From: Mytilus californianus
Taxonomy: Eukaryota; Mollusca; Bivalvia; Mytilida; Mytilidae
Assembly: GCF_021869535.1 (NCBI RefSeq)
Contig: NW_026262690.1
Location: forward strand, 62,132,995 to 62,196,994
DNA length: 64,000 nucleotides
Direction of reading: 5' to 3'
The notes beneath the pieces were generated by a model. That model had not been told where the DNA came from. It ran no database searches and was given only the letters and a program-made list of their open reading frames with translations. The number at the start of each line of letters is the position of its first letter. The stretch's first letter is position 1. Positions 12,201 to 21,926 of the stretch are shown here, one piece after another. The position numbers and the translations under genes are program-made.

Positions 12201-12278
12201 GAAGAAAAACGTAAACAGCAGCTAGCTGTTCCTGGTATCATTGGACCACATGAAATCCCAGAAGAAATGCAAGATTGA
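151..12278 (+). CDS. XPO1: Exportin-1 (CRM1), C-terminal part, 6 exons
   Basis: XPO1 is the karyopherin-beta receptor that, with RanGTP, carries leucine-rich-NES proteins and some RNPs out through the nuclear pore. The window holds the last six coding exons (151-273, 5375-5522, 5939-6166, 6873-7035, 11026-11122, 12132-12278), 906 nt or 301 codons plus TGA. That is roughly the last 28% of the family's usual ~1070 residues; upstream exons lie before the window. Conserved blocks include [82 protein letters not shown] and the end [10 protein letters not shown]. These are C-terminal HEAT repeats followed by the acidic tail helix, which in known CRM1 modulates NES-cleft opening. All six exons join in phase (0/0, 0/1, 1/1, 1/2, 2/0, 0/stop), so the gene looks intact and functional. 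Introns are bloated by transposons. Confidence 0.96.
274..545. other. XPO1 intron, no feature seen
   Basis: AT-rich intron sequence between the first visible XPO1 exon and the first family-A element. It has two weak echoes of the exon's end (cctgaagttttccaaacaatggtctcagt-like), too degenerate to call. Confidence 0.5.
546..4402 (+). mobile_element. Family-A HINE-like element, copy 1, in XPO1 intron
   Basis: The element opens with a hairpin, tatacgactgc / gaggtcgtata (about 547-577), followed by GTC-rich microsatellite. It then has tandem ~130-140-bp modules (gatttggggg, aataaggggccaaaa) and AT-rich modules (ttagccatgactatgatg), and ends gcggtcgtatcaagctgcg with a GCTG-CGCCC-CAGC hairpin (4378-4390) and cattttat. 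The subterminal repeat ATACGACCGC recurs inverted near the end. No coding capacity is seen. A family-B element is nested at 2537-3800. The architecture matches Helentron-associated non-autonomous elements; assignment is by structure only. Confidence 0.7.
2537..3800 (+). mobile_element. Family-B HINE-like element nested in family A
   Basis: It starts T-atacgcccgtttacgggacgt (hairpin) with a ccgt-rich microsatellite (gtccgtccgtc). It contains about five ~160-180-bp tandem units with gggggattttccagttttcg, and ends cgggcgtatccagctgcgctcagcg with hairpin GCTG-CGCT-CAGC (3777-3788) and cagttta-T. The other family-A copy reads straight through this site (around 9961-9966), which gives near-exact ends. 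Confidence 0.8.
4560..4780 (+). repeat. Three 70-bp copies of the XPO1 exon acceptor region
   Basis: Copies begin at about 4581, 4651 and 4721. Each contains ttgtattttcag-like intron end plus GGTAACATAACTAATGATAT and TCTCAGATATTTGATGC, the first ~45 bases of the exon at 5375. One has the acceptor AG changed to AT (ccatgg), two keep AG. A fourth copy is at 5293-5372. The unit length of 70 and a lost T make them frame-breaking pseudo-exon starts. Confidence 0.9.
4781..5292. mobile_element. Hairpin-bearing insertion inside the exon-copy array
   Basis: The 70-bp array is interrupted here: ggcttgatat is followed by foreign sequence until ttctattttcaggg resumes at 5293. The left 140 bp form a long hairpin, gttacatagtgtgctagtga (4787) against its complement ending tgtgtaac (4923), with aaattcca/tggaattt inside. 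The remaining 370 bp are AT-rich without a frame. This is probably a miniature element; class unknown. Confidence 0.6.
5375..5522 (+). CDS. XPO1: XPO1 exon with tandemly duplicated acceptor upstream
   Basis: The exon begins after tctattttcag and reads [19 protein letters not shown] and onward, ending TTC CAA G|gtaatt (phase 1). The residue before AFLNIPP is Gln here. Four imperfect 70-bp copies of the acceptor plus the first ~45 bases of this exon lie upstream (4560-4780 and 5293-5370). Those copies lack one T after GATGCAATATT, which shifts the frame, so only this last copy makes the conserved protein. Confidence 0.95.
5523..5938. other. XPO1 intron, no feature seen
   Basis: Plain AT-rich intron sequence between two exons. 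No repeat, RNA or reading frame recognised. Confidence 0.6.
5939..6166 (+). CDS. XPO1: XPO1 exon, central part of C-terminal HEAT repeats
   Basis: The exon is 228 nt between cttctttttcag and gcag|gtaaat, entering in phase 1 and leaving in phase 1. It encodes [40 protein letters not shown] and [20 protein letters not shown], nearly identical to vertebrate exportin-1 in these blocks. An open frame runs on past the donor into the intron, but conservation stops exactly at HTAG. Confidence 0.96.
6494..6762 (+). repeat. tRNA-derived SINE in XPO1 intron
   Basis: The head has an A-box-like stretch (gttgtcgagtggtcaagtag) and a weak B box (aggttgtgagtaagc). The body, tgccagttttctgccgaagg and tacaaactgaccgccacc, and the tail aacaccaaaaaatcaatc are typical of invertebrate tRNA-derived SINEs. 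It is inserted about 110 bp before the acceptor of the exon at 6873. Confidence 0.6.
6873..7035 (+). CDS. XPO1: XPO1 exon preceding the penultimate exon
   Basis: The exon is 163 nt between tttgcatttcag and aatga|gtgagt, phase 1 to phase 2. It reads [20 protein letters not shown], a variable linker with SGDNSQNGQ, and the conserved [13 protein letters not shown]. The split Glu codon (GA|G) joins to [11 protein letters not shown] in the exon 4 kb downstream. Confidence 0.94.
7303..7345 (+). repeat. Family-F element fragment (5' terminus)
   Basis: The sequence ttttagctcatctggtcc matches the terminal inverted segment of the family-F copy whose end lies at 20971-21005. Only the end survives before family-A sequence takes over. 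Confidence 0.4.
7357..10566 (+). mobile_element. Family-A element, copy 2, 5'-truncated
   Basis: From tgtttaaaatttacatttta onward it is nearly identical to copy 1 (1308 onward); the last 601 bases (9966-10566) match 3802-4402 with only a few changes. It ends with the same hairpin and cattttatt. The 5' hairpin half is missing. A family-C element interrupts it at 7484-8852, while the family-B insertion of copy 1 is absent. Confidence 0.8.
7484..8852 (+). mobile_element. Family-C HINE-like element nested in family A
   Basis: It starts T-gtcgagcctgtgacttttgt with stem GTGACttttGTCGC and a GGC microsatellite (7530-7549). It carries seven or so ~135-150-bp repeats marked by tgaccttgacctcattttca and tttggtgtatggaa, and ends aggcgagacatttcagcgtg and cactcttg-T. 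Copy 1 of family A (1421-1440) is the uninterrupted target with seven T. Confidence 0.8.
10599..10908. mobile_element. 310-bp inverted repeat (foldback or MITE)
   Basis: The arms of about 140-150 bp pair across a centre near 10752: ttaaagctgttatcctaatg at the left against cattaggataacagctttaa at the right, and aattaagattggcatctgca against tgcagatgtcaatcttaatt. No frame lies inside. Such a palindrome is typical of a foldback or MITE element and would make a long hairpin in the XPO1 pre-mRNA. Confidence 0.75.
11026..11122 (+). CDS. XPO1: XPO1 penultimate coding exon
   Basis: This 97-nt exon follows ttttcttgcag and ends ATC AGG|gtaagt in phase 0. It encodes [20 protein letters not shown] and [12 protein letters not shown], a highly conserved exportin-1 block. 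The intron before it carries a truncated family-A element and a 310-bp inverted repeat that ends about 120 bases upstream of the exon. Confidence 0.95.
11544..12019 (+). mobile_element. Family-D HINE-like element in last XPO1 intron
   Basis: The 5' hairpin is TAGGGC (11544) against GCCCTA (11566-11571), followed by a gtctgtccgtccg tract. Two ~165-bp units follow, marked by gagaaccgttatgatttcaa and accagagggtgtgtcataat. The 3' hairpin is GAGATGG-CTC-CCATCTC (11991-12007), with gggccc just before it. It has the same layout as families A-C but is unrelated in sequence. Confidence 0.65.
12132..12278 (+). CDS. XPO1: XPO1 terminal coding exon and stop
   Basis: The exon starts after tatgatttcag with [16 protein letters not shown] and ends [15 protein letters not shown] followed by TGA at 12276-12278. 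It is 49 codons including the stop. The acidic C-terminus is the autoregulatory tail known in CRM1. Confidence 0.95.
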   Translation, partial: EYAGEDNADLFLEERETAIKSAQEEKRKQQLAVPGIIGPHEIPEEMQD

Positions 12279-15200
12279 CATTTTATTGATTATTTCACCC
12301 CATGAAATAATATTTTACATAAACATTTACCTTTGAAACCTTCAAATATCCTCTTTCAACTTGTATGCATGCCACATATACATACACTTTGAAACTAACT
12401 GTTTGATTTACTTATTATATTATAACTTTTTACTTGAGTACACATATTTCTTTCTGCCCTTTTTTATCAAGAGGTAAATTATTTTATTAATTGAGATATA
12501 TCATGTTTATCTCCTGTTGATTTTTTTTTTGAAAGACTTCGTTCCTTTCAAATACATAATAATACTTCATAATGAAGTTCTATTATCATTGTTCATTTTT
12601 GTTGGTGCCATTTTTGTGATATGAAAATATCTGTACATCATGGTAGTATATTTCCATTTGTTTATATTCTAAAACATCAGATGTTTCAGTGCTTTCATTG
12701 TGTATTTAATGGCATGTACATTATATTGTGTAAATTTGTAAATACATAAAACAAGAAGTATATGTATATAAGTGTTCTTTCTACATGTAAGGTCTGAACT
12801 GGCAATGCCTGTGTCTCATAAAACATGTCACTGATTATCATGCCTTCTGTAGATGTCATATCATTAGATAAAACACTCAAAACACATTTCAAACTGCATG
12901 ACCCATGCATTGTCATTTCAATTTGTATTTAACCTTATTTGATGTTGCAGAAATCTTGATATGGAAAATTTGTCCATTATAAACAACTGCCAAATTTTTA
13001 AAGTTCATTCAATAGTTTCTTAAATATCTTAAAAGAAATTTCATGATAAAGTTGTTATCAATGGTCTGTATTAACTAGTTAGCTAAATAATTAGATATTT
13101 GATGAAAATAAATCGTTTTAAAATATATTAAATAAGCTTGAAAAAAATCTTTACAGATAGAAAGCTTATTTATCTGTCAGATTATAGATTAGGTGTCAGA
13201 TTATTATATGATAATGTACAATTGTGTAATCCTGTATCAAATGTGTGACCTTTTCCTATGGAAAAGTCAAAGTTTTCATAATGTCTGAATTCAGGTTGTA
13301 TGTGACAGTATAAAATTAACTTCCATTTCAATATATTTAGTCTGTATTGTTTTCATGCAATTCCTATGTTATGCTGAAATAATATTTTATAAACAAGTTG
13401 TTCTTCATTTAATTTTTGGAATCAATGTATCAAAAAAAATCTTCCTTGCTAAATGAGTATGTTTATGAAATGCTTTAAACATTTGGTAAATAGCTGTTAA
13501 AGCATTCATTTTATAAGTATTTAAAATGCAATGTTTACAAAGATTTGAACTTATATATCTGTTTTGGAGGGGTTATTTGCTTACTCATACATTTTGGTCT
13601 TGTTTGAATTATTTAGCAGAAATCATGTACAGTATAAATGTTCAAGAGTGAAAAATCCTAGATAATATTGTATGATGATGCATATTAACCTGAAAGTTGT
13701 AATTCACTTTATCATTTTATGCATATATAGTTTTTCAAGAGCATAAGACATTACTTTTAAAATACCTGTTGCTGTAGGTTATACTGTATATGTACTTTTT
13801 TTTCGTGTGTAGTTAATATTTGCGGTTTTCTAAAAAAAAAAAAAAGGTCTTTTTTGTTTGTTTAATGATATGAAACAAAATAAACAAAGATTATTCAATC
13901 ATCAAAACAGTCGTCTGTTGGATAGAGGTTATTATCGGATTAAGATTTTAGTTACACAGTAAAACTGTCATATTTGGCTTGGGGCATAATTTGTAACCTT
14001 TATTCCTTTTTATCCTTCACCCTTTCGCCGACGAATCCTTGTTTACTTTTATTCACTCTTCAGACAGCTAACGGTGTTTACTGGGATAGGGATACCTCTT
14101 TTTTTTCCAGCTGAAAAACATTGCAAACAAGTTATCTTTCTTTTTTTATTGCCTGAATAAAAGTGATAAAAGTGTAAACATGGCACTTCCATTTGTTGAG
14201 AACCATGTCAAAATCAATTGAAATTTATGTATTTTGCTGGAATTTGAAGTAAGGGAACATTTTTATTTTTAACCTCGTTGAAATTTTCAAACTTATGGGT
14301 TAAAAATTTATGTTTTGGGGTCCAAAAGACGAATTTTGTGAATTTTATGTATTTCAATGCCGAATTTTTTTTTATTGATACTTAATATGAAGTTCTTCAA
14401 CTTATAGTCAGGGAAGCTATTGTCTCGGAATAATTTCTGTCAGGGCGGCTATCAGTGAAAAGGTTATTTGGATTTTGTATGGATCACTGTTGTTGTTATA
14501 TCAGTTTCACAGTTCAATTGAGGTTATGTAATATAAACAAGTTAAACATGCATGTAAAGTTGGTTATTCCGGTGTGTATTTATTCAATCATTTTTATATG
14601 CATGCAAACTGCATTTGTATTCACATGTATATTAATTTTTGCAAAATTTAGGAAAATATTACACAGTGGAAAAAAAGTACACATACAGAATACCTTTTCT
14701 AAGAGAAATGCTTGACCATTGAATGTTGAGTAAAAATCTGGGGCTCTTTTAACAAAAAATCTTATGACAAAATTTATCATAAGTTATACTGAAATGGTCA
14801 TGACTTACAAGTATTTCTCGTAAGATGTTTTGAGAAATTAGTCGCTGTTCTTAATGAAAACAAATTGAAAATAAGCCAACAAGATGTTTTGACAGTTCAC
14901 ATTAAAAAAAAATTACAGTAGTGTAGTAAATTCAAGAAACTATTGTCAAGATTTTGAATGGTGTATATTTGTGATTATGTCCCATGTTATAATTTTTGTG
15001 TCATATTTATAGTACATGTAGTCATACACTTTGTTCATCATGTGTTAGTTATCTACATTTTCTATTAGATCTGTGAAAAAAACAGACAATAAAGTATTAA
15101 AAACCCTTTGAAATCAGATTTGTCATTGCTTGAGTACTGTGTTAAAATAGTCATTACTTTTCATGCTTTGAAGGAATCAATTTACAGGAAAAAAAACCTG

Positions 15201-15600
15201 GTGCTCTTTAAAGAAAGAGCGTTTTCCTCCTTTATGGTAGACATTTAATTTCATATAAAGGACTGTTTGATGAAAACATACATGACACATGGACACTTTT
15301 AAATCTCAACTATGGGTAGGTGTCAAATACTTTTTTGTAAAGGAAAAAAGTAGATGAAATTCTTAAATAGTCTGTATAGGTGGTTATTCCATTTTGAAAG
15401 TGCCTTCCCTTGGTACCATATATGTTTTAATTGAACAGCCGCTAACATTGTTAGTGTGTTTTGAAATTTTATGTTCCTGCCACATAGTGGCCAGGGCATA
15501 TAGTGTTACCATATGTACACCCTCTTGAAATCAAACTGGTATCTGTCATTGCCTTATGCCTGCATATCAGCTTGTTGGTACACAAGTCTATGATGACTTG
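12279..15600 (+). other. XPO1 3'UTR and downstream intergenic DNA
   Basis: This AT-rich stretch follows the XPO1 stop and has no convincing gene. Candidate polyadenylation signals AATAAA lie at 13879-13884 and 15088-15093; which is used cannot be told. Short frames here show no family resemblance. Confidence 0.5.
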
Positions 15601-15880
15601 CAGATGGAGTTTGCATTTCTTTCTGTTTAACTACCTCTTTGGTAATCTTCTCTAAAATTACTGGGCCAAATTTAACCAAACTTGGCCACAATCATCATTA
15701 GGGTATCTAGTTTGAAAAATGTGCCCAATGACCCCGCCTATTATCTTGAAAACTATAATAGATATGGTAAATAGAAACTTTAAAAGGGAAAAGTGATCAG
15801 CAAGATAAGATCTATAAATACATGAACATGACTGAAATTGTCAGTTAACTCTTAATAGAGTTATTGCCCTGTAAAGATGA
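15600..15880 (+). repeat. Family-F element fragment flanking family C
   Basis: The segments gggccaaatttaaccaaact and cacaatcatcattagggtat are the complement of sequence in the minus-strand family-F copies (e.g. 20850-20890, 42430-42480). The family-C element that follows appears to have inserted into it, since similar AT-rich element sequence resumes after 18186. Confidence 0.5.
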
Positions 15881-18186
15881 TTTTTGTCTCGCCTGCGACA
15901 AAAGTCGCAGTATGCAAGACATAGGTATTACTATCCAGCAGCAGCGACGTAAACTATTTGTATAAAGCTTTATATTTCAGAAGGTAGAAGACCTGGATGC
16001 TTCATATCTTGTATGCAGATACCTTATGTGACAAAGTTTCTGTCTGTCATATGTCCAATGTCCTTGACCTCATTTTCATGGTTCAACGACTCCTTGAAAA
16101 AAAAAAAAGAGTTTTAATGTGAATTTCTCACTTATTATGAGTAATAGGATAACCATATTTGGTATATGGGTTCCTTGAAACGTCTACATGTCCATCAGAC
16201 AGGGTTCACCTGACCTCGACCTCATTTCATGGATCAGTGATCAAGGTTATAGGTACATGATTAGGTCCGTTTCTGAAATACTATAAGCAGCAGGTCAACT
16301 ATATGTGGTGTATGGAATGACTGTAATGGGTACATGTAAGTCTGGCAGGTTTCATCTGACCTTGACCTCATTTTCATGGTTCATTGTCAATGTTAAGTTT
16401 TTGTGTTTTGATCTGTTTTCAAGTACAATAGGCAACAGGTCAACTATATTTGGTGTATGGAAGGATTGTAGGGTGTACATGTCTGTCTGGCAGATATCAT
16501 CTAACCTTGACCTCATTTTCATGGTTCATTGGTCAGTATTAAGTTTTTATACGACCGCAAAAAAATTTTTGTGGTCGTATATTGGTATGACGTTGGCGTC
16601 GTCGTCTTCCGAAGACGCATTGGTTTTCGCACTCTAACTTTAGTTAAAGTAAATGGATCTCTATGAAATATTACCACAAGGTTCAATACCACAAAAGGAA
16701 GGTTGGGATTGATTTTGGGGGTTATGGTACCAACAGTTAAGGAATAAGGGGCCAAAAACAAGCATTTTTATAACTTCCAGACATAACTTGTATGTTAGTG
16801 TATGGATCTCTCTGACATTGTACCACAAGGTTCCATATCACAAAGGGAATGCTGTGATTGATTTTGGGGGGAATTGCCTCAAAATTTTAGGAATTAGGGG
16901 CCAAAAAAAGGGCAAAAAACAAGCATTTTTCTAGTTTCATGACAGTCAATAACTTGTGTGTAAGTCTATGGATCTTTCTGAAATTGTACTACAAGGTTCC
17001 ATATCACAAAGGGAAAGCTGGGTTTGAGTTTGGGGGTAATTGCCCTAAACGTTTAGGAATTTGGGGCCAAAAAGGGGCAAAAAAACAAGCATTTTTCTAG
17101 TTTTCAGACATTAACTCGTGTTCAAGTGTATGGATCTCTCTGAAATTGTACTGCAAGGCACCATACATTGTAACACAAAGGGAAGGCTGGGATTGAGTTT
17201 GGGGGTGATGAATCAGAAGGGGGTTCAAAAAATTTGAGGGGGGATTTTTTTCCCCTTTTTTTTCTTTAAAATTTTCCATTTTAAATCGGTTATTTCTGAT
17301 TTATATATAAAAGCAAATAATAATGATATGGTTTGAATAGGTAAATTAAAAATTTTTAAGTTCTTAGACCACATTCATTCTGTGTCAGAAACCTATGCTG
17401 TGTCAAATATTTAATCACAATCCAAATTCAGTGCTGTATCAAGCTTGAATGTTGTGTCCATACTTGTCCAAACTGTTCAGGGTTCGACCTCTGCGGTCGT
17501 ATCAAGCTGCGCCCAGCGGAGCATTTTATTGTGTTTTGGTCTGATTTTCAAGTACTATTAGCAATAGGTCAACTATATTTGGTATATAGAATTACTGTAA
17601 TGGGTACATGTCAGTCTGGCAAGTTTCATCTGACCTTGACCTCATTTTCATGGTTCATTGGTCAATGTTAAGTTTTTGTGGTTTGGTCTATGTTTCAAGT
17701 ACTATAAGCAATAAGTCAACTATATTTGGTGTATGGAAGGATTGTAAGGTGTACATGTCTGTTTGGCAGGTATCATCTGACCTTGACCTCATTTTCATGG
17801 TTAATTGGTCAATGTTAAGTTTTTGTGGTTTGGTCTATGTTTCAAGTACTATAAGCAAAAGGTAACCTATATTTGGTGTATGGAAAGATTGTAAGGTGTA
17901 TATGTCTGTCTGGCAGGTATCATTTGAACTTTACCTCATTTTCATGGTTCATAGGTCAAGGTTAAGTTTCTTTTGTTTTGGTCTGTTTTTCAATCATCAT
18001 AAGCAATAGGTCAAATATATTTTGTGTATTAAAAAAAATTATAAGGCGTATATGTCTGTTTGACAGCATTTATTTGACCTGAGTTTCTGTGATGCTTTTA
18101 GTTTAACCTTTATCTTTAAGAATTTCAACATAAAATCAATGGTCAGTAAAGCAGGCGAGACATTTCAGCGTGAGCACTCTTGTTAC
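15880..18186 (+). mobile_element. Family-C HINE-like element, copy 2, with nested family A
   Basis: It opens gtctcgcctgcgacaaaagt with hairpin CTGCGAC-aaaa-GTCGCAG, then CAGCAGCGACG, and carries internal ~140-bp repeats (tgaccttgacctcattttca). The end gcaggcgagacatttcagcg restores the 11-12-bp inverted repeat of the start, followed by cactcttg. A complete family-A element sits inside at 16548-17529. A short open frame at 17608-17865 is only two translated repeat units. Confidence 0.8.
16548..17529 (+). mobile_element. Family-A element, short complete copy inside family C
   Basis: It begins T-atacgaccgcaaaaaaattt (hairpin with gtggtcgtat) and ends gcggtcgtatcaagctgcgc ... gcatttta-T. Left flank aagttttt and right flank tgtgttttggtctg together restore the uninterrupted repeat unit (aagtttttgtgttttggtct, seen e.g. 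at 16396). It is about 980 bp, with three or four internal modules. Confidence 0.8.
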
Positions 18187-19054
18187 TAAAAAGTGGCCAT
18201 TGTTGAAGATGCAGGTGAGCAACTCCGGTTTTTTAGAGCCTCTAGTTTTTAATAACAAGAAAGCATACATTTTTGTTCAATGCATTCCCCTGCTTGTAAA
18301 TCAAAGTATCGCAAAACAGGAAGTATGTGTTTGGCAGATTTGAAAAGCGCTCCCACCACTGCTGACATATTAGTTGTACTTGAGAAAAGTTCATTCAACA
18401 TACTGAAAAGTGTTCATACACTACAATTCATCACTGTCAAACTGCTGACCAATTATGAAGTCATTCTATTATGTAGTACCTGAGAAAAGTGGGAAGAAAA
18501 TATTTGTTGGAGGAATGGATGGATGGACAAGGTGAATGAGATAAAGCCACCCCAACTCCAAAATTCTAATGTTACCATTATTTTCAATATTACAGATATC
18601 TTAAACAAAACAAATGAAGTATGGTGTATTTTTACATTGGTTGCAATGAAGTACCTGATATATCAGTAAAATAAAAACTGATATTTCGCTCTTGATGTTT
18701 ACAAAAATAGGTGTTGTTTATGAAGTTGCATGATATGGGAGAGAGCTTCGAAATGATATACAGTAGTTCTTGCATTTATACCTTTAAAAAAAAATCTTGA
18801 ATGTATAGTTATAGCTTTACCTGTCTGCAGTCTGTCAAAAGGACATGGTTTCTGATTGGTAAATTGAGTTTCACTTACAATAATTTGAATGAAACTCATA
18901 CTAGGGAAGGGGAAGAAGTCTATTGATTTTGGGGTCAATGGGTCAAATTCAAGGTCAAGATAGAATTTTCTTAAAAAATGGTTTCTGGATGGTAATCTGA
19001 GTCTCCCTTGTATGATTGGAATGAAGCTTAATGTTGACCAATGAACCAAAAAAA
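18187..19054. other. Intergenic, degraded repeat sequence
   Basis: No gene seen. The first 60 bases may be the tail of the family-F element interrupted by family C. The segment 18800-19030 has two diverged copies of a ~130-base unit (atggtttctg ... ttggaatgaa). It is otherwise unremarkable. Confidence 0.35.
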
Positions 19055-19252
19055 ATGACATTCTCATGGTTCTCCTGATTCAACTTGATATCTTCAGGTC
19101 AAAATAGATATTCTCATGGTCCTCTTGATTCAAATTGATATCTTCAGATCTAAATATTATATATGACATTCATTCAACTTGATATTCAGGTCTAAATAGC
19201 ATGACATTCTCATAGTCCTCCTGATTCAAGCTGATATCTTCAGGTCTAAATA
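19055..19252. repeat. ~60-bp tandem repeat
   Basis: Three or four imperfect copies are marked by gacattctcatggtcctcct, gattcaacttgatatcttca and ggtctaaata. Spacing is about 60-65 bp. No frame or RNA is evident. Confidence 0.7.
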
Positions 19253-19661
19253 ATATTCATCAATGACTGAGCATGAGTTATTATTCATAAACAAACCTAT
19301 CAATAAGCTTTACAATTGAGAATGTAAGAATTTCTGGCAATGAAGCGTTATTAATGGGCCCATCTTCATATATTACTTACAATAAAGATTCAGGGGAACT
19401 AATTCAACAGGGTACAATATATCAATAGTGATAGCTATAACCAGAAACTGTAAAATAACAAACTTCAAAACCAAGATGATCCTGTCATCAACAAAACTAG
19501 AGACACTAAAAAGCCTGTGACACTCACCTGCATCTTCCACAAAAGCCACATTTTTTGAAAAAATAATTATCAAAGGGCAATCACTCTTTACAGAGTTAAC
19601 TGACAATATGATCTTGTCCTGATGATAATTTTTCCCTCTTAAAGTTTCTATTTATCTATTA

Positions 19662-19872
19662 CACTGTAAATTCAGAAATTATTGCAAGGTTTTTATTAAT
19701 ACGAATAATGCGACTGGGTGAGTATCGCAATAATAAGAACTCACATTATGATTTTCGATACATATATCTGTTTACAGATTTTCCTGGAATCGCAATAATT
19801 AATCTTGCAATTTTGTCCTTTTGATAAAAATCGCAATAATAAATGCATGCAATAATTTCTGAATTGGTCAGG
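19662..19872. mobile_element. MITE, copy 1 (TIR CTGTAAATTCAGAAATTATT)
   Basis: The left end ctgtaaattcagaaattatt is matched by gcaataatttctgaattggt at the right (right TIR mutated in its last bases). The interior has repeated subterminal cgcaataataa blocks in both orientations. It is about 210 bp and closely similar to the copy at 35181-35391. Confidence 0.8.
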
Positions 19873-20299
19873 GGTCACAGTTATTGTCCATTGATTTTCG
19901 TTGTCTACAAATAGAATCCTTGGTGTGGACAGTGTATAACTTGCAAATTTTTTTCATACATCTTTCAAATTCATTTCTTTATATTTTATGCATAAAATAG
20001 TAAGTAGGGGGATGAAATTACATGTAAAAAAATTTGTGGCATGAATTTTTAGGTAAAGTAGTGATTTGGTCCAATTTGAAAAGCTCAAAAATTAGTGTGT
20101 CTGAAGCTGTTAAACTGAATTACAGACCTCCTCAAAGTTAAATTGTCCATATTTTGAGTTAGAGCTGATAGAATTTTCTATAATTTTGATATAATTTGTA
20201 CCAAAAGTAGTACACTACACTGTAAAAATCTTTATTGGATAGAGCAGGTGCGATTTTTTCAATTTGCGTTTTTTGTCTAAAAGAAATGGACTACGAAAT

Positions 20300-21005
20300 A
20301 ACTGTGTTCTCAGGCCAATTTACTGTAGTTTTTAAGATAATAGGTAAAAAAAGTAAAAAATGGTAAAATTCACCATTACAGGACAATAAACTTCAATAAG
20401 GAGTCGACTGACGATTTTGGTCAAGTTTACTTATTGCAAGAAATTGTCTTGCTGACCAATTCTGCTAAATGCAAAATATTAGGAAAAATCGTCACTGAAG
20501 GGTAATAACTCCAAAAACAAGTCAACTGGAGATTTCAATTATTTGACTTATCTGTAGATCTTGTCTTGTTGATCATTTTTGCCATTTAAAGTTTGTCTAT
20601 CTATTATCATTACCAAAATAATAGGCAAAAATGGGGGGGAAAATGGTAAATTCGTTGTTTAAGTGCAATAACTCCTAAAAGAAGTCATCCAACGATTTGA
20701 TGTCGATAGACAGAACATGGATCTCATCAATTCAGAACATTTTTTTTTCAAGTTACATAAAATTGCATTTTACCACCATGTTCTATTTTTAGCCATGTCT
20801 GCCATGATTGTGGGCAGGCACGTTTATCAGTCACATTTTTTAAGCTAAATACCCCAATGATGATTGTGGCCAAGTTTGGTTAAATCTGGCATAGTAGTTT
20901 TAGAGAAGATGATCTTTGTGAAAGTAAAATGAAAATGGACGACAGACAATGGAAGCAAAGTGATGGCAAAAGCTCATACTGGCCCTTTGGGCCAGATGAG
21001 CTAAA
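20300..21005 (-). mobile_element. Family-F HINE-like element
   Basis: On the minus strand it begins with the hairpin AGCTCAT-CTGGCCC-aaa-GGGCCAG-ATGAGCT (positions 21002-20971). The body has ~140-bp units marked by aataactcc and agaagtcat, gatcttgtcttg, and ccaagtttggttaaat. The end at low coordinates is unclear. Similar copies are at 30478-30738 and 41700-42578. Confidence 0.6.
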
Positions 21006-21888
21006 AACCCAAACACATATTCTTCATGGTCAAATAACAATAATAGGCAAGAAAACAATGTAATAGATGGAATGTTTTTATTCTTTATCGTCAACAAATA
21101 AATATCAATACAAGAAAATTAGAAATCCTGAAACTGCTCCTTTATGAGGTACACAGAATTTGTTTACATACTTATGAATAATAATATAATATTCATAATT
21201 CGACTTGAAAATCTTAAATTTGTTATACATAAAATATTTGAACATAATATTTAACAGGAAATTACTAAGGAAAAATTCTCTGGTAATAATAAATCTCATA
21301 AAATGGATGTCTTTACTTATTGACTTTCAAGTGTTAACTTATCTGAAGTCGTTTATTTAGTCAACCGTTGTAGGATTTCACAATTTGTTATTACAGGACA
21401 GATTCATATAAAAACTTATAAAATAAAAATAGAATAGTAAATATTGAAAAAATAACTGAATAATGATAACATCTTTAACTATATCTGAATAATTATTAAC
21501 AATTATCAGCAGGAAAGAAGCATAATAGTAATTGAATTAATGTTCTTTTGTGTTTCAAATGCATTTATAAAATAACATAATATAACATAGTTTGCCTGTC
21601 AAAAAAACAACACTTGCAACTGTAAAGAAATCCATTATAGGCAATGGTATAAAAATCCCCAATTATTTCTTCATCCTAAATGTCTAAATGTCACATGATA
21701 TATTCAGAAGTCATCCTGTCAGCTAGTCCAAACTTTATTTTTTATGACATCCTGTATGATGATCAGTGTGAATTCCCCACAATTTCAACATATATAGATT
21801 CAAAGGATCTGAGTGCTGATTTTTTTCTTTTGATAAAAATAGGCACATTATGTTTTCAATGACAAGTTCAATCAGATAAAATAATTCT
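21006..21888. other. DNAL1 3' flank and probable 3'UTR
   Basis: AT-rich DNA just downstream (minus sense) of the DNAL1 stop. It probably contains the 3'UTR; complements of AATAAA-like signals occur, but none can be singled out. Nothing else seen. Confidence 0.4.
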
Positions 21889-21926
21889 TTAATCTTCATC
21901 ATCTTCTTCTCTGATTACTGGCACAC
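21889..21926 (-). CDS. DNAL1: DNAL1 exon 10 (terminal) with stop TAA
   Basis: Reading on the minus strand, cttacag precedes GTGTGCCAGTAATC. The exon completes the split Gly codon and encodes [11 protein letters not shown], then TAA (21891-21889). This acidic tail is typical of LC1. Confidence 0.94.
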
